This document shows, one piece after another, positions 1-8,314 of a stretch of DNA of 9,722 nucleotides. A model generated the notes under the pieces. It saw only the letters and a list, made by a program, of their open reading frames with translations. It ran no database searches and was not told the DNA's origin. The first letter of the stretch is position 1, and each line of letters begins with the position of its first letter. A program made the translations under genes and the position numbers. The stretch covers positions 1-9,722 of the forward strand of contig JABUTE010000159.1 of NCBI GenBank assembly GCA_021443825.1, in the 5' to 3' direction. The stretch is from Bacillota bacterium. GTDB taxonomy: Bacteria > Bacillota > Clostridia > Peptostreptococcales > Anaerovoracaceae.

Positions 1-2289
<2,289 letters not shown>

Positions 2290-2412
2290 GAAAGAACGGT
2301 CATCAAACGGCCGGCCGTCCCTTTGAAATGCATTTCCTGCCCGTTCCCGGTCTGCCTGCTGCAATGACAACGCGGCGATCGGATCACCTTCATCTCTCCC
2401 ATCCACCCAAAG

Positions 2413-2460
2413 AAAAAGCCGCCCTGCATTGGAACTGATCCAAAGCAGGGGCGGCTTTTT
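2413..2460. terminator. Bidirectional hairpin terminator between clpB and the zinc-ribbon gene
   Basis: Left arm AAAAAGCCGCCCTGC (2413-2427) pairs with GCAGGGGCGGCTTTTT (2445-2460), with one extra base in the right arm and a 17-nt loop. Five Ts follow the stem on the plus strand, and five As precede it, giving a U-tract on the minus strand. It lies 124 bases past the clpB stop and 39 bases past the stop of the convergent gene, so it can end both transcripts. Confidence 0.85.
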
Positions 2461-2498
2461 CAAAGAAAGGAAAGCTTGGAAGACGCAAAGAAGCCTTT

Positions 2499-2942
2499 TT
2501 AGCTTCTTGTTTTTGTTTTGTTTCTGCAATACGGGCAGTTGACGGAAATAGTTCCCTGCCCTCTGGGGACCCGCAGATACTTGCCGCAGGAACTGCACCG
2601 CAGGTATTTGTGGCTGCGGTCGGTGACGGAAAGTCGCAGATAATTGAGATAGCCGCAGACCTTCTGCCATGTGCGGCCGAAATGCCGGTTGAAAAACGCC
2701 AGCTCCTTGCGGCGTTTCTGCCAGGAGGCGGCCGGCGCAAAGGTGCGCAGCCCCGAGACAAGCAGCAAAAGCCACGCCAGCCGGTAGAAAATGCGAATGC
2801 TCAAAAGCTGCGACAGCAGCCAGAGCGCCAGTCCGGCAGTGGCAAGGGCCTTCGACAGGGCGTCGGCTCCGTATCGCGTGGTGCGCCAGCGGGCAAAGGC
2901 TGCCGCCTTGTTATTCAGAAATCGTTTGATGTCGTATTTCAT
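2499..2942 (-). CDS. Small membrane protein with C-terminal zinc ribbon
   Basis: 147 residues, function unknown. A short basic N-terminus contains RYGADALSKAL (23-33), a signature I associate with a small Clostridia family usually named zinc-ribbon or Zn-finger-containing membrane protein. Two hydrophobic segments follow (about 35-48 and 52-65), then a basic linker and a C-terminal ribbon with CSSC (116-119) and CPYC (136-139), a four-cysteine zinc site. Between the cysteine pairs lies LRVPRGQGTI, also typical of that family. The topology suggests a two-helix anchor with a cytoplasmic ribbon (inference). The ATG at 2942 has no clear Shine-Dalgarno sequence, but there is no alternative in-frame start just upstream and the N-terminus fits the family. 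It converges on clpB and is separated from pepV by a terminator, so it is probably monocistronic. Confidence 0.8.
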   Translation of the reverse strand: MKYDIKRFLNNKAAAFARWRTTRYGADALSKALATAGLALWLLSQLLSIRIFYRLAWLLLLVSGLRTFAPAASWQKRRKELAFFNRHFGRTWQKVCGYLNYLRLSVTDRSHKYLRCSSCGKYLRVPRGQGTISVNCPYCRNKTKTRS

Positions 2943-2984
2943 AGATCGGAAAAAGGGATCACACCCAAAATCAGGTTCCTTTGC

Positions 2985-3016
2985 ATTTTACAGCTTCATT
3001 TTGTGATGCAAATCAA
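2985..3016 (-). promoter_or_regulatory. Weak candidate promoter of the zinc-ribbon gene
   Basis: Read on the minus strand, TTGATT (3011-3016) is followed after 18 bases by TGTAAA (2987-2992), or after 20 bases by TAAAAT (2985-2990). The spacing is not ideal for the better -10. The elements sit within an imperfect dyad (2987-3027). It is the only plausible promoter between the pepV terminator and the zinc-ribbon start. Confidence 0.3.
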
Positions 3017-3044
3017 CAAGCTGTGAAGATTTGGTGCAGAGCAG

Positions 3045-3072
3045 AAAAAAGCGGCCCCTTATGCGGGGCCGC
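3045..3072 (-). terminator. Rho-independent terminator of pepV
   Basis: On the minus strand the perfect 8-bp arms GCGGCCCC (3051-3058) and GGGGCCGC (3065-3072) enclose a 6-nt loop and are followed by six Us (AAAAAA at 3045-3050 on the plus strand). It lies 20 bases past the pepV stop. It separates pepV transcription from the zinc-ribbon gene. Confidence 0.9.
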
Positions 3073-3092
3073 CGTAAAAGCAGTACGCAGAA

Positions 3093-4505
3093 TCAGCAGC
3101 ACATATCCAGAATGACCTGGGTGAACATCTTTGCGCCCAGCAGCAGCTCTTCGACGGAGTTCATCTCGTCGGCGCTGTGGATGTTGTATTCACGGCCGGG
3201 CAGCTCGCAGCCGAAGGCAACGGAGCCCTCGATGTTGTGGGCATAGGTGCCGCCGCCGATGGCGATGCATTCGCCCTTGTTTCCGGTGTAGTCTTCGTAG
3301 ACCTTCAGCAGGGTCTGGATGAAGGGCAGGTTTTCATCCACGTGATGGGGCGCCTTCATCTCGTTGCCGGTAACGGTAAAGCCGCAGCCCTCCAGCGCAG
3401 CCTTTGCTACCTGGGCCATGTTGCTGTCGTTGGCGCAGATGGGGGTACGGCTGTCGTACTTGGCGGTGAAGCCTTCTTCGGTAAAGTCGCAGATCGAGAA
3501 GTTGAGGGTCAGCTTGCCCGACAGCTCATCTTCCTGCGCAACGCCCAGTGCCTTGCCGTTGTAGTCGCCGTAGGGGAACAGTCTGTTCAGGCTCTTGACG
3601 GCAGCGGTGGAGGGAACCTCTGCCAGAGGCAGCTGGGTGAGCAGCTGCAGCATAGCCTGCAGAGAGTTCTTGCCCACCTGGGGGGTGGAAGCATGGGCAG
3701 CAACGCCCAGTGCGTGGATGTGCACACCGCCTTCGGTGTCGGTCAGGGTGAACTTGATGCCGGTAGCCGCAGCGGTCTGATCGGCAGCTGCCTGTACGTC
3801 GGCTGCCTTCAGGCCCAGCACGTCGGCCTCGGTCTCTCTGGGCACGATGTTGGCCGTTACTTCGCCGTGGAAGAAGGACAGGCGGGGCAGGGCATCGGTC
3901 TTTTCCCAGGTCTGGGAGAAGACGGGATGATGAGAGCCCTTTTCGATATTGATAACAGGATAGCTTGCATCGGGAGAGAAGCTGTACTTGGGAGCCTGCT
4001 GCTTCATGGTTCCGAAATAATAGGCCAGGTCGGGGCTTCCGATCTCTTCGGCTCCGCCCAGGATCAGGCGAACGCCCTTCTTAAAGCTGCCTGCGATCTC
4101 CTGTGCAGCCAGCATGGCGAACATACCTGCGATGGCAGGACCCTTATTGTCGGAAACGCCGCGTCCGTAGATCGTGTCGCCTTCGATGGACATCTTATAG
4201 GGCTCCTTCGTCCAGCCCTTGCCCTCGGGAACTACATCCAGGTGTGCCAGAATGCCCAGCTCGGCCGGCTGGGGACCCAGCTCTGCGGTGACCACATAGT
4301 TGTCGAAGTTCTTGACATCAAAGCCGTGAGCCTTGCAGATCTCTGCGGCAGCCTCCATGGCCTTTGCGGAGCCTTCGCCGAAGGGCATGCCGGGCTTTGC
4401 TTCTTTGGGGTTGGCAACGGACTTGATATTTACCAGCTTTTCCAGTTCAACAAGCATTTCGTCCTTGTGAGCTGCAAAATAGTTTTCGATCTGTTCGCGA
4501 TACAT
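3093..4505 (-). CDS. pepV: PepV/Sapep-type M20 dinuclear zinc dipeptidase
   Basis: 470-residue cytoplasmic metallo-dipeptidase of the M20 family, PepV branch, which hydrolyses dipeptides and some small N-terminal peptides. The full set of family residues is visible: H88 and D90 in LAHLDVVPEG, bridging D119 in YGRGVSDNKG, E153/E154 in GGAEEIGS (general base and ligand), D179 in SPDASYP, H271 in the lid domain, and H443 in NIHSADE matching the last PepV ligand. The length equals PepV (~470). An upstream in-frame TTG at 4520 is rejected: the ATG at 4505 has AGGAG (4511-4515) five bases before it, and the TTG would place that site inside the gene. It has its own promoter (4566-4594) and terminator (3045-3072), so it is a single-gene unit. 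The cysteine-rich end (DMCC) is a small oddity. Exact substrate range cannot be read from sequence. Confidence 0.93.
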   Translation of the reverse strand: MYREQIENYFAAHKDEMLVELEKLVNIKSVANPKEAKPGMPFGEGSAKAMEAAAEICKAHGFDVKNFDNYVVTAELGPQPAELGILAHLDVVPEGKGWTKEPYKMSIEGDTIYGRGVSDNKGPAIAGMFAMLAAQEIAGSFKKGVRLILGGAEEIGSPDLAYYFGTMKQQAPKYSFSPDASYPVINIEKGSHHPVFSQTWEKTDALPRLSFFHGEVTANIVPRETEADVLGLKAADVQAAADQTAAATGIKFTLTDTEGGVHIHALGVAAHASTPQVGKNSLQAMLQLLTQLPLAEVPSTAAVKSLNRLFPYGDYNGKALGVAQEDELSGKLTLNFSICDFTEEGFTAKYDSRTPICANDSNMAQVAKAALEGCGFTVTGNEMKAPHHVDENLPFIQTLLKVYEDYTGNKGECIAIGGGTYAHNIEGSVAFGCELPGREYNIHSADEMNSVEELLLGAKMFTQVILDMCC

Positions 4506-4510
4506 AGGTT

Positions 4511-4515
4511 CTCCT
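4511..4515 (-). promoter_or_regulatory. Shine-Dalgarno site fixing the pepV start
   Basis: AGGAG on the minus strand with a 5-base spacer to the ATG at 4505. It decides between that ATG and the in-frame TTG at 4520. Confidence 0.85.
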
Positions 4516-4543
4516 CTCAAAACATGAAATGACGGAATGGGAA

Positions 4544-4558
4544 GGCGGCGCAGCCGCC
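4544..4558 (-). other. 5'-terminal hairpin of the pepV leader
   Basis: Perfect inverted repeat GGCGGC/GCCGCC (4544-4549 and 4553-4558) with a 3-base loop. It starts at about the predicted +1 of the pepV promoter, so the mRNA would begin with a stable stem-loop. No U-run follows in the minus direction, which argues against a terminator. A 5'-protective role is an inference. Confidence 0.55.
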
Positions 4559-4565
4559 ATCTTTT

Positions 4566-4594
4566 ATTCTATCACCCGAAAAAAGCCTTGGCAA
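4566..4594 (-). promoter_or_regulatory. Sigma-A type promoter of pepV
   Basis: On the minus strand, TTGCCA (4589-4594; 5 of 6 consensus) is followed after 17 bases by TAGAAT (4566-4571; 5 of 6), with an extended TGA just before the -10. The predicted start is near 4559. The -35 begins only 12 bases past the end of the upstream carboxypeptidase gene. Confidence 0.8.
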
Positions 4595-4602
4595 GCAAAG
4601 CT
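4579..4602 (-). terminator. Weak candidate terminator of the S11 peptidase gene
   Basis: On the minus strand AGCTT (4598-4602) can pair with AAGGCT (4584-4589) with one bulge, followed by a run of six Us (4579-4584). The stem is short. The U-tract doubles as part of the pepV promoter spacer, so partial read-through into pepV is possible. Confidence 0.35.
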
Positions 4603-4606
4603 CCGC

Positions 4607-5677
4607 CTACTGGGCCTCTGCCTGGGGCACGTAGTTCTTATAGATGGCCGCATGGTCGATGACTGTCTGCCAGACACCGGTGGAATCGGCGGTGACGCAG
4701 ATATAGGGAGTGCCGTCTTCCGCTTCGCCGTAGCTGACGGCGCAAAAGCCCGCTTCGCCCACATAGCCGGTCTTTGCCGCGGTGACCTTTACGCTGCCCG
4801 GATCCTTGGTGCCGACCCGCAGCAGAAACAGGTTGGTCAGCACCTGCCCGTCCGGATGGTTTTCGGTGGGCGCGGTCTCAAAGGTGCGGGTGGTCAGCAC
4901 CTCTTTGCAGAAGCTGTTGCGCATGGCGGCATACATGATCACCGCCATGTCGCGCACGGTAGTATAGTGGTCGTCGGCATAGATGCCCACGCTGTTGGAA
5001 AAGTGGGTCGACATGCCAAGGCCCAGGCTCTTTGCTGTCTGGTTCATCAGGTCGACAAAGGCCTCGTGGGTGCCGGCCACGTGCTCTGCCATGGTGACGG
5101 TAGCATCGGCCCCGGAGGATAGGATGGTGCCGTAGGGGGTCTCCGAAAGCAGCACGACCTCGTTACGCTCATAGCCCACCACGCTGCACTTGTTGACAAA
5201 GCAGTATTCCTCTACCGAGCGGGAGAAATTGACGGTGCCCGACCAGTCGGTGCAGTTTTCGGCGGCGGTGAGCAGCGCGAGCACCTTGGTCATGGAGGCG
5301 GGATAGATCTTTTCGTTGATATTTTTTCCGGCGATGATCTCCTTTGTGTCGGCGTTGATCAGCACGGAGTAATTGCTGGCGATCTCGCTGCCGATGACGG
5401 TAAAGCCGGGGCTGTTTTTAAACTGCTCCGACAGGGTCACGACCCGGACCGGCTCCGGCTGCTGCGTCTGGGCGGTCACCTGGGGCTGCTCTTCCTCTTC
5501 AGCGGCCTTGCGAAGTGCGGAAACAGCCTTGGAAATACCGAAGGAAAGGGCTGCGATCAGCAGCAGAAACAGCAGGATCGCCCGCAGCAGCTTGCGCTTG
5601 TTGATCCTGTATTTTTTCTTTTTTTTGCGGCGGGAGGGGGCAGACCCGGACGACGGCCCGGAAGAGAGATTATTCAA
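4607..5677 (-). CDS. Membrane-anchored S11 D-Ala-D-Ala carboxypeptidase-like protein (DacF/PBP5 family)
   Basis: 356-residue penicillin-binding-protein-type serine peptidase expected to trim the terminal D-Ala of peptidoglycan stem peptides outside the cell. From the start used here: a strongly basic cytoplasmic N-terminus (RRKKKKK at 16-22); one membrane segment (about 30-48) without an obvious cleavage site, so probably N-anchored; a Glu/Gln-rich linker; then the S11 domain with SMTK (128-131, nucleophile S128 and K131) and KTG (302-304). The second motif, normally SxN (often SGN), reads SGA (188-190), so the usual Asn is Ala. No C-terminal amphipathic anchor or PBP5-C domain is evident. 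Start choice: an ATG at 5710 adds 11 codons but has no ribosome site and lies just downstream of a TGATAAAAT -10, at or before the predicted transcript start. The TTG at 5677 has GAGGAA six bases upstream and is preferred. It is divergent from the lysR-type gene. Confidence 0.88.
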   Translation of the reverse strand: MNNLSSGPSSGSAPSRRKKKKKYRINKRKLLRAILLFLLLIAALSFGISKAVSALRKAAEEEEQPQVTAQTQQPEPVRVVTLSEQFKNSPGFTVIGSEIASNYSVLINADTKEIIAGKNINEKIYPASMTKVLALLTAAENCTDWSGTVNFSRSVEEYCFVNKCSVVGYERNEVVLLSETPYGTILSSGADATVTMAEHVAGTHEAFVDLMNQTAKSLGLGMSTHFSNSVGIYADDHYTTVRDMAVIMYAAMRNSFCKEVLTTRTFETAPTENHPDGQVLTNLFLLRVGTKDPGSVKVTAAKTGYVGEAGFCAVSYGEAEDGTPYICVTADSTGVWQTVIDHAAIYKNYVPQAEAQ

Positions 5678-5683
5678 AACAGA

Positions 5684-5689
5684 TTCCTC
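5684..5689 (-). promoter_or_regulatory. Shine-Dalgarno site supporting the TTG start of the S11 peptidase
   Basis: GAGGAA on the minus strand, six bases before the TTG at 5677. The competing ATG at 5710 has no such site. Confidence 0.6.
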
Positions 5690-5712
5690 ATTTCTTTCGC
5701 ATATACGCATCT

Positions 5713-5721
5713 ATTTTATCA
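5713..5721 (-). promoter_or_regulatory. Extended -10 promoter of the S11 peptidase gene
   Basis: TGATAAAAT on the minus strand is an extended -10 (TGn plus TAAAAT, 5 of 6). No good -35 is found 16-18 bases upstream (GTGCAG at 17), which is tolerable for extended -10 promoters or suggests an activator. The predicted start is near 5706. Confidence 0.5.
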
Positions 5722-5813
5722 GAAAAAGGACCATGCTGCACGGCGAGATGGAAAATTCATAATCTTCATACTCCCTTGCGATCTTCTTGCGGCATCGTTT
5801 TTTTTGTGCTATT

Positions 5814-5832
5814 CTATCTATAATATTGATAG
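5814..5832 (+). promoter_or_regulatory. LysR-type operator overlapping the regulator's own -10
   Basis: CTATCTATAATATTGATAG is a 19-bp palindrome with a single mismatched pair. It contains the classic LysR-family box ATC-N9-GAT (T-N11-A) at 5816-5830, with arms CTATC and GATAG. The N9 spacer begins with the perfect -10 TATAAT (5819-5824). Occupancy would block RNA polymerase, the usual negative autoregulation of LysR-type genes. Recognition by this particular protein is an inference. Confidence 0.65.
5819..5824 (+). promoter_or_regulatory. -10 element of the LysR-type regulator gene
   Basis: Perfect TATAAT, ending 25 bases before the ATG. No recognisable -35 lies 16-18 bases upstream (the 17-bp position reads CGTTTT), so the promoter may be weak. 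Confidence 0.6.
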
Positions 5833-5849
5833 AAAGGCTGCGTAGATTA

Positions 5850-6755
5850 ATGAATATCGATTTTTATCGCAATTACATTGAGATCGTCGAACTGGGCACC
5901 TTATCGGCTGCAGCCTTGTCGCTGCATGTGGCCCAGTCGGCTTTAAGCAACCAGTTGAAGCAATTCGAAGAGGAATACGGCACCGATCTGTTTGTGCGGG
6001 CATCCCGCCGCATGGAGCTGACCGAGGCAGGGCGCATCCTCTATAAAAAAGCAAAAGATATCATCGCCCTTGTCGACGCTGCCCACAAAGAGATCGAGGC
6101 CAGCATCGAGGGCTCCCAGGGCTGCCTGCGCCTTGGCATGACCCAGGCCTATCCCGACCTTTATATGAACAACGTGCTTCTGCAGTTCCAGAAGGAAAAC
6201 CCCCGGATGCGGTTCGAGATCTTTGAAGAAAGCTCTCTTGAGATCTTAGAGCAGCTGCGCTCCGGAGTGATCGAGATCGGCATCGAGCGCAATCCCGACA
6301 AGCTGCCTCCCTTTCTTCTGGCGCAGGTATCCATGTCCGAGCGGGTCTATGCTTACGTAAAGCGCGACAATCCCTGGATCGACATGAACGCCAAGAGCCT
6401 GGATGTATGCCAGCTTGAGAAGGCTCCCATCGCCATTTCCCGCGGCATCGTCGATCTGTTCAACGATATCTTTGAACGGGTCGAGATCAGCCCCCGCATC
6501 GTCAGCATCTCCACCTCCCGCAGCAACCCCATGATGTGGGCGCAGGCGGGCGTTGCCATCGCCATCATCCGTGCCGGCGAAAGCGAATTTGCCGACGATC
6601 CCGACTGCATCCGGATCCCGCTGGAATCCTCCGACCCGGTGATCAGCAAGGAGCTGGAGACCAGCCGGTGCGTCGTCACCGTTCGCGACACGACCCTTTC
6701 GGCAGCTGCACAGCGTTTTGTGGAATTCATCCGCAATTACAATTCGACCAAATAA
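5850..6755 (+). CDS. LysR-type transcriptional regulator
   Basis: 301-residue DNA-binding regulator of normal family length. The N-terminal winged helix-turn-helix is textbook: MNIDFYRNYIEIVELGTLS, then the recognition region AQSALSNQLKQFEEEYG (about 29-45) and LFVRASRRMELTEAG. A linker helix (about 60-88) follows, then a substrate-binding-like effector domain (about 90-295), where GCLRLGMTQAYPD opens the first lobe. The ligand cannot be named. The ATG at 5850 is chosen because it starts exactly at the family N-terminus; an in-frame ATG at 5787 would add 21 residues encoded by the promoter and operator. The ribosome site is weak (GAAAGG about 13 bases upstream). It is divergent from the S11 peptidase gene and 44 bases upstream of yegP. 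No terminator lies between it and yegP, so co-transcription is possible. Either neighbour could be a target. Confidence 0.93.
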   Translation: MNIDFYRNYIEIVELGTLSAAALSLHVAQSALSNQLKQFEEEYGTDLFVRASRRMELTEAGRILYKKAKDIIALVDAAHKEIEASIEGSQGCLRLGMTQAYPDLYMNNVLLQFQKENPRMRFEIFEESSLEILEQLRSGVIEIGIERNPDKLPPFLLAQVSMSERVYAYVKRDNPWIDMNAKSLDVCQLEKAPIAISRGIVDLFNDIFERVEISPRIVSISTSRSNPMMWAQAGVAIAIIRAGESEFADDPDCIRIPLESSDPVISKELETSRCVVTVRDTTLSAAAQRFVEFIRNYNSTK

Positions 6756-6784
6756 GTGATCCATTATTTAACCTAATAATATAG

Positions 6785-6790
6785 AAGGAG
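6785..6790 (+). promoter_or_regulatory. Strong ribosome binding site of yegP
   Basis: AAGGAG with a 9-base spacer to the ATG at 6800, set in an AT-rich gap. A 6-bp inverted repeat ATTATT/AATAAT (6763-6780) lies just upstream and has no terminator character. I could not place a convincing promoter in the 44-base gap. Confidence 0.75.
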
Positions 6791-6799
6791 ATCAAAAAA

Positions 6800-7168
6800 A
6801 TGGGAAAGTTCGTAATTAAAGAGACCAAGACCGGATATCATTTCAATCTGGTCGCCGGAAACGGTCAGGTCATCGGCTCCAGCCAGACCTATGCCAGCCT
6901 GGAATCCTGCAAGAACGGCATCGAAAGCGTTAAGAACAACTGCGTCGGCGCTGTCGAAGACCAGACGGTCGAAAACGTGGTCGAGGTAAAGCACCCCAAG
7001 TTCGAGGTCTATACCGACAAGGCCGGCGAATTCCGCTTCCGTCTGAAGGCTCGCAACGGTGAGAACATCCTTGCATCCGAGGGCTATACCGCAAAGGCAT
7101 CCTGCATGAACGGCATCGAGAGCGTTAAGAAGAATGCTCCCGAGGCAGAGACCCAGATGGTCGAGTAA
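6800..7168 (+). CDS. yegP: YegP-family DUF1508 protein, two tandem repeats
   Basis: 122-residue soluble protein made of two DUF1508 (YegP/UPF0339) units, about residues 3-47 and 67-112, joined by an acidic linker. Each unit has the family pattern: a beta strand (KFVIKETKTGYHFNL; KFEVYTDKAGEFRFRL), an NG turn (AGNGQVI; ARNGENI), then a Y-x-S/A helix ending in NGIESVK (39-45 and 104-110). The two-unit length matches the usual YegP arrangement. No biochemical function is established for the family that I can rely on; small cytoplasmic and possibly stress-related is the most that can be said. It has a strong ribosome site and an efficient terminator 16 bases past the stop, suggesting abundant expression. 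It follows a LysR-type gene on the same strand. Confidence 0.92.
   Translation: MGKFVIKETKTGYHFNLVAGNGQVIGSSQTYASLESCKNGIESVKNNCVGAVEDQTVENVVEVKHPKFEVYTDKAGEFRFRLKARNGENILASEGYTAKASCMNGIESVKKNAPEAETQMVE
6914..7131 (+). repeat. Internal duplication within yegP
   Basis: The 23-base stretch encoding NGIESVKK/N at 6914-6936 recurs at 7109-7131 with one mismatch. The offset is 195 bases (65 codons), the period of the two DUF1508 units. The rest of the units is diverged at DNA level. Confidence 0.8.
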
Positions 7169-7184
7169 GATACGAAGCATGCGG

Positions 7185-7210
7185 CTCCCGGCACCTTGCC
7201 GGGAGTTTTT
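7185..7210 (+). terminator. Strong rho-independent terminator after yegP
   Basis: Perfect 8-bp stem CTCCCGGC (7185-7192) / GCCGGGAG (7198-7205), loop of 5, followed directly by TTTTT. It lies between yegP and the lipoprotein gene, which starts only 22 bases later. Confidence 0.93.
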
Positions 7211-7231
7211 CTGTATTTTGGGTAGAAGGAT

Positions 7232-8290
7232 ATGTCGAAGAAGAAGTTTCGATCGATGCCGGTGCTTCTGGCACTGCTGCTTTTAGCGGGCTGCACCCCC
7301 GCCTCTTATTCCTCCGAAGCCGAAAAGGCTGTTACGAGCGCCCACGGCGCAGATGGCTTATCCTGGTTTGCGGAGCATATGCCCCAGGCCGAGCCGAAAA
7401 AGGGCCGCGCTCTTGCCGGCAGCTCCGACCTGTTTTGCGCCATCGAAGGAGAATATCAGCTGGATGGCGAAACATACCGCTATATCTATGATTATGACAG
7501 CGACCGCATGTATCTGCAGCAGCTGTTCGACCAGGTCACAGCGCGGGCTGAGGCAGAATATGCTGCCCTGTTGGACGCAGCGCCGCAGACCCTTCACTTT
7601 ATCTGGAACCCTGCGCCTCTTGTTCTTACGTCGGCCGACGATCGAAGCCCCGGGCCCGGCGAAACTCATTATTACGATGATGTTCTGGATGCTTCCGTTT
7701 CGGAAGAGGTCTATGTGCAGGATGCTCTCTATGGGGGAGACTATCTGACCTGCGATATCTTCCTGACAGGCGCCGTTCCCAAGGAAAACCCGGTAAAAGC
7801 ACTCGGTCTCAGCTGCCGGCTGATCTGTACTGCCTTAATGCAATATGAAGGCAGCGGCATCTGCGGCGCCCGATTCAGCCGGGACAGCGAGACGTTCTAC
7901 AATATGCAGCTGCAGGCGGCCGGCGGCGGCTATGCCGGGGTGGTGACAGAGGGCGCCGACCCCGACCCTGATTATGTTCTTACCGAAGAAGACGGCATGC
8001 TTACCTTTACCATTTCGGAGCGTTCCCGCCCCGTGGTGTTCAATTCGGTGGAGAAAGACAGCAAATACACAGGGATCCGCCGGTTTGCGGTAGCCGGCAG
8101 CCCGCGGGAAGCGGAGCTGAGCCCCGTTTCGGGCACCCGCTGGCTTTCCGATGAAGATACGGTCTGTTTCGATATTGCGACAGGCTATCCGGCCCTGCTT
8201 CTTCCCGAAAAGGGCCTGACCTGCTGGCCCCTTTTCCGCACGACCCAGCCCGCCGCCGGCACCTATTCCGTCTATTTTAAAGCCAAATAG
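7232..8290 (+). CDS. Putative lipoprotein of unknown function
   Basis: 352 residues; I do not recognise a family. The N-terminus is a clear type II signal: KKKFR n-region, hydrophobic VLLALLLL, lipobox LAGC with C21 as the lipidated cysteine. The mature part is acidic and rich in Tyr, Asp and Gly, with seven further cysteines (69, 174, 195, 199, 211, 312, 331) and no membrane segment, so it should be held on the outer face of the membrane. Short alternating stretches such as YRYIYDYDSDRMYL and AGTYSVYF suggest beta structure. Start: AGAAGGA (7224-7230) lies only one base from the ATG, unusually tight; there is no upstream in-frame start because a TAG is at 7223-7225. The ATG at 7256 would remove the basic n-region and is less likely. 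A terminator sits immediately upstream and no separate promoter is obvious; TATTTT just before the start could give a near-leaderless message (speculative). Confidence 0.82.
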   Translation: MSKKKFRSMPVLLALLLLAGCTPASYSSEAEKAVTSAHGADGLSWFAEHMPQAEPKKGRALAGSSDLFCAIEGEYQLDGETYRYIYDYDSDRMYLQQLFDQVTARAEAEYAALLDAAPQTLHFIWNPAPLVLTSADDRSPGPGETHYYDDVLDASVSEEVYVQDALYGGDYLTCDIFLTGAVPKENPVKALGLSCRLICTALMQYEGSGICGARFSRDSETFYNMQLQAAGGGYAGVVTEGADPDPDYVLTEEDGMLTFTISERSRPVVFNSVEKDSKYTGIRRFAVAGSPREAELSPVSGTRWLSDEDTVCFDIATGYPALLLPEKGLTCWPLFRTTQPAAGTYSVYFKAK

Positions 8291-8314
8291 CCCAGCTCTC
8301 CGTCAAAAAACAGG

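Noticed and set aside
2307..2318. Perfect 12-bp palindrome ACGGCCGGCCGT just after clpB
   Set aside because: It has no U-run and no loop space for a good hairpin. A single short GC palindrome is plausible by chance, and the real terminator is at 2413-2460.
3177..4532. 451-codon open frame on the plus strand opposite pepV
   Set aside because: It is the antisense of a fully recognisable dipeptidase. Long open shadows are expected in GC-rich coding DNA, and its translation has no family features.
5787..5849. N-terminal extension of the LysR-type regulator from ATG 5787
   Set aside because: It would translate the promoter and operator. The family N-terminus begins exactly at the ATG at 5850.
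5678..5849. Site-specific inversion or phase-variable promoter between the divergent genes
   Set aside because: The dyads there are short, differ from each other and are not paired inverted repeats flanking a promoter. No recombinase gene is present in the window.
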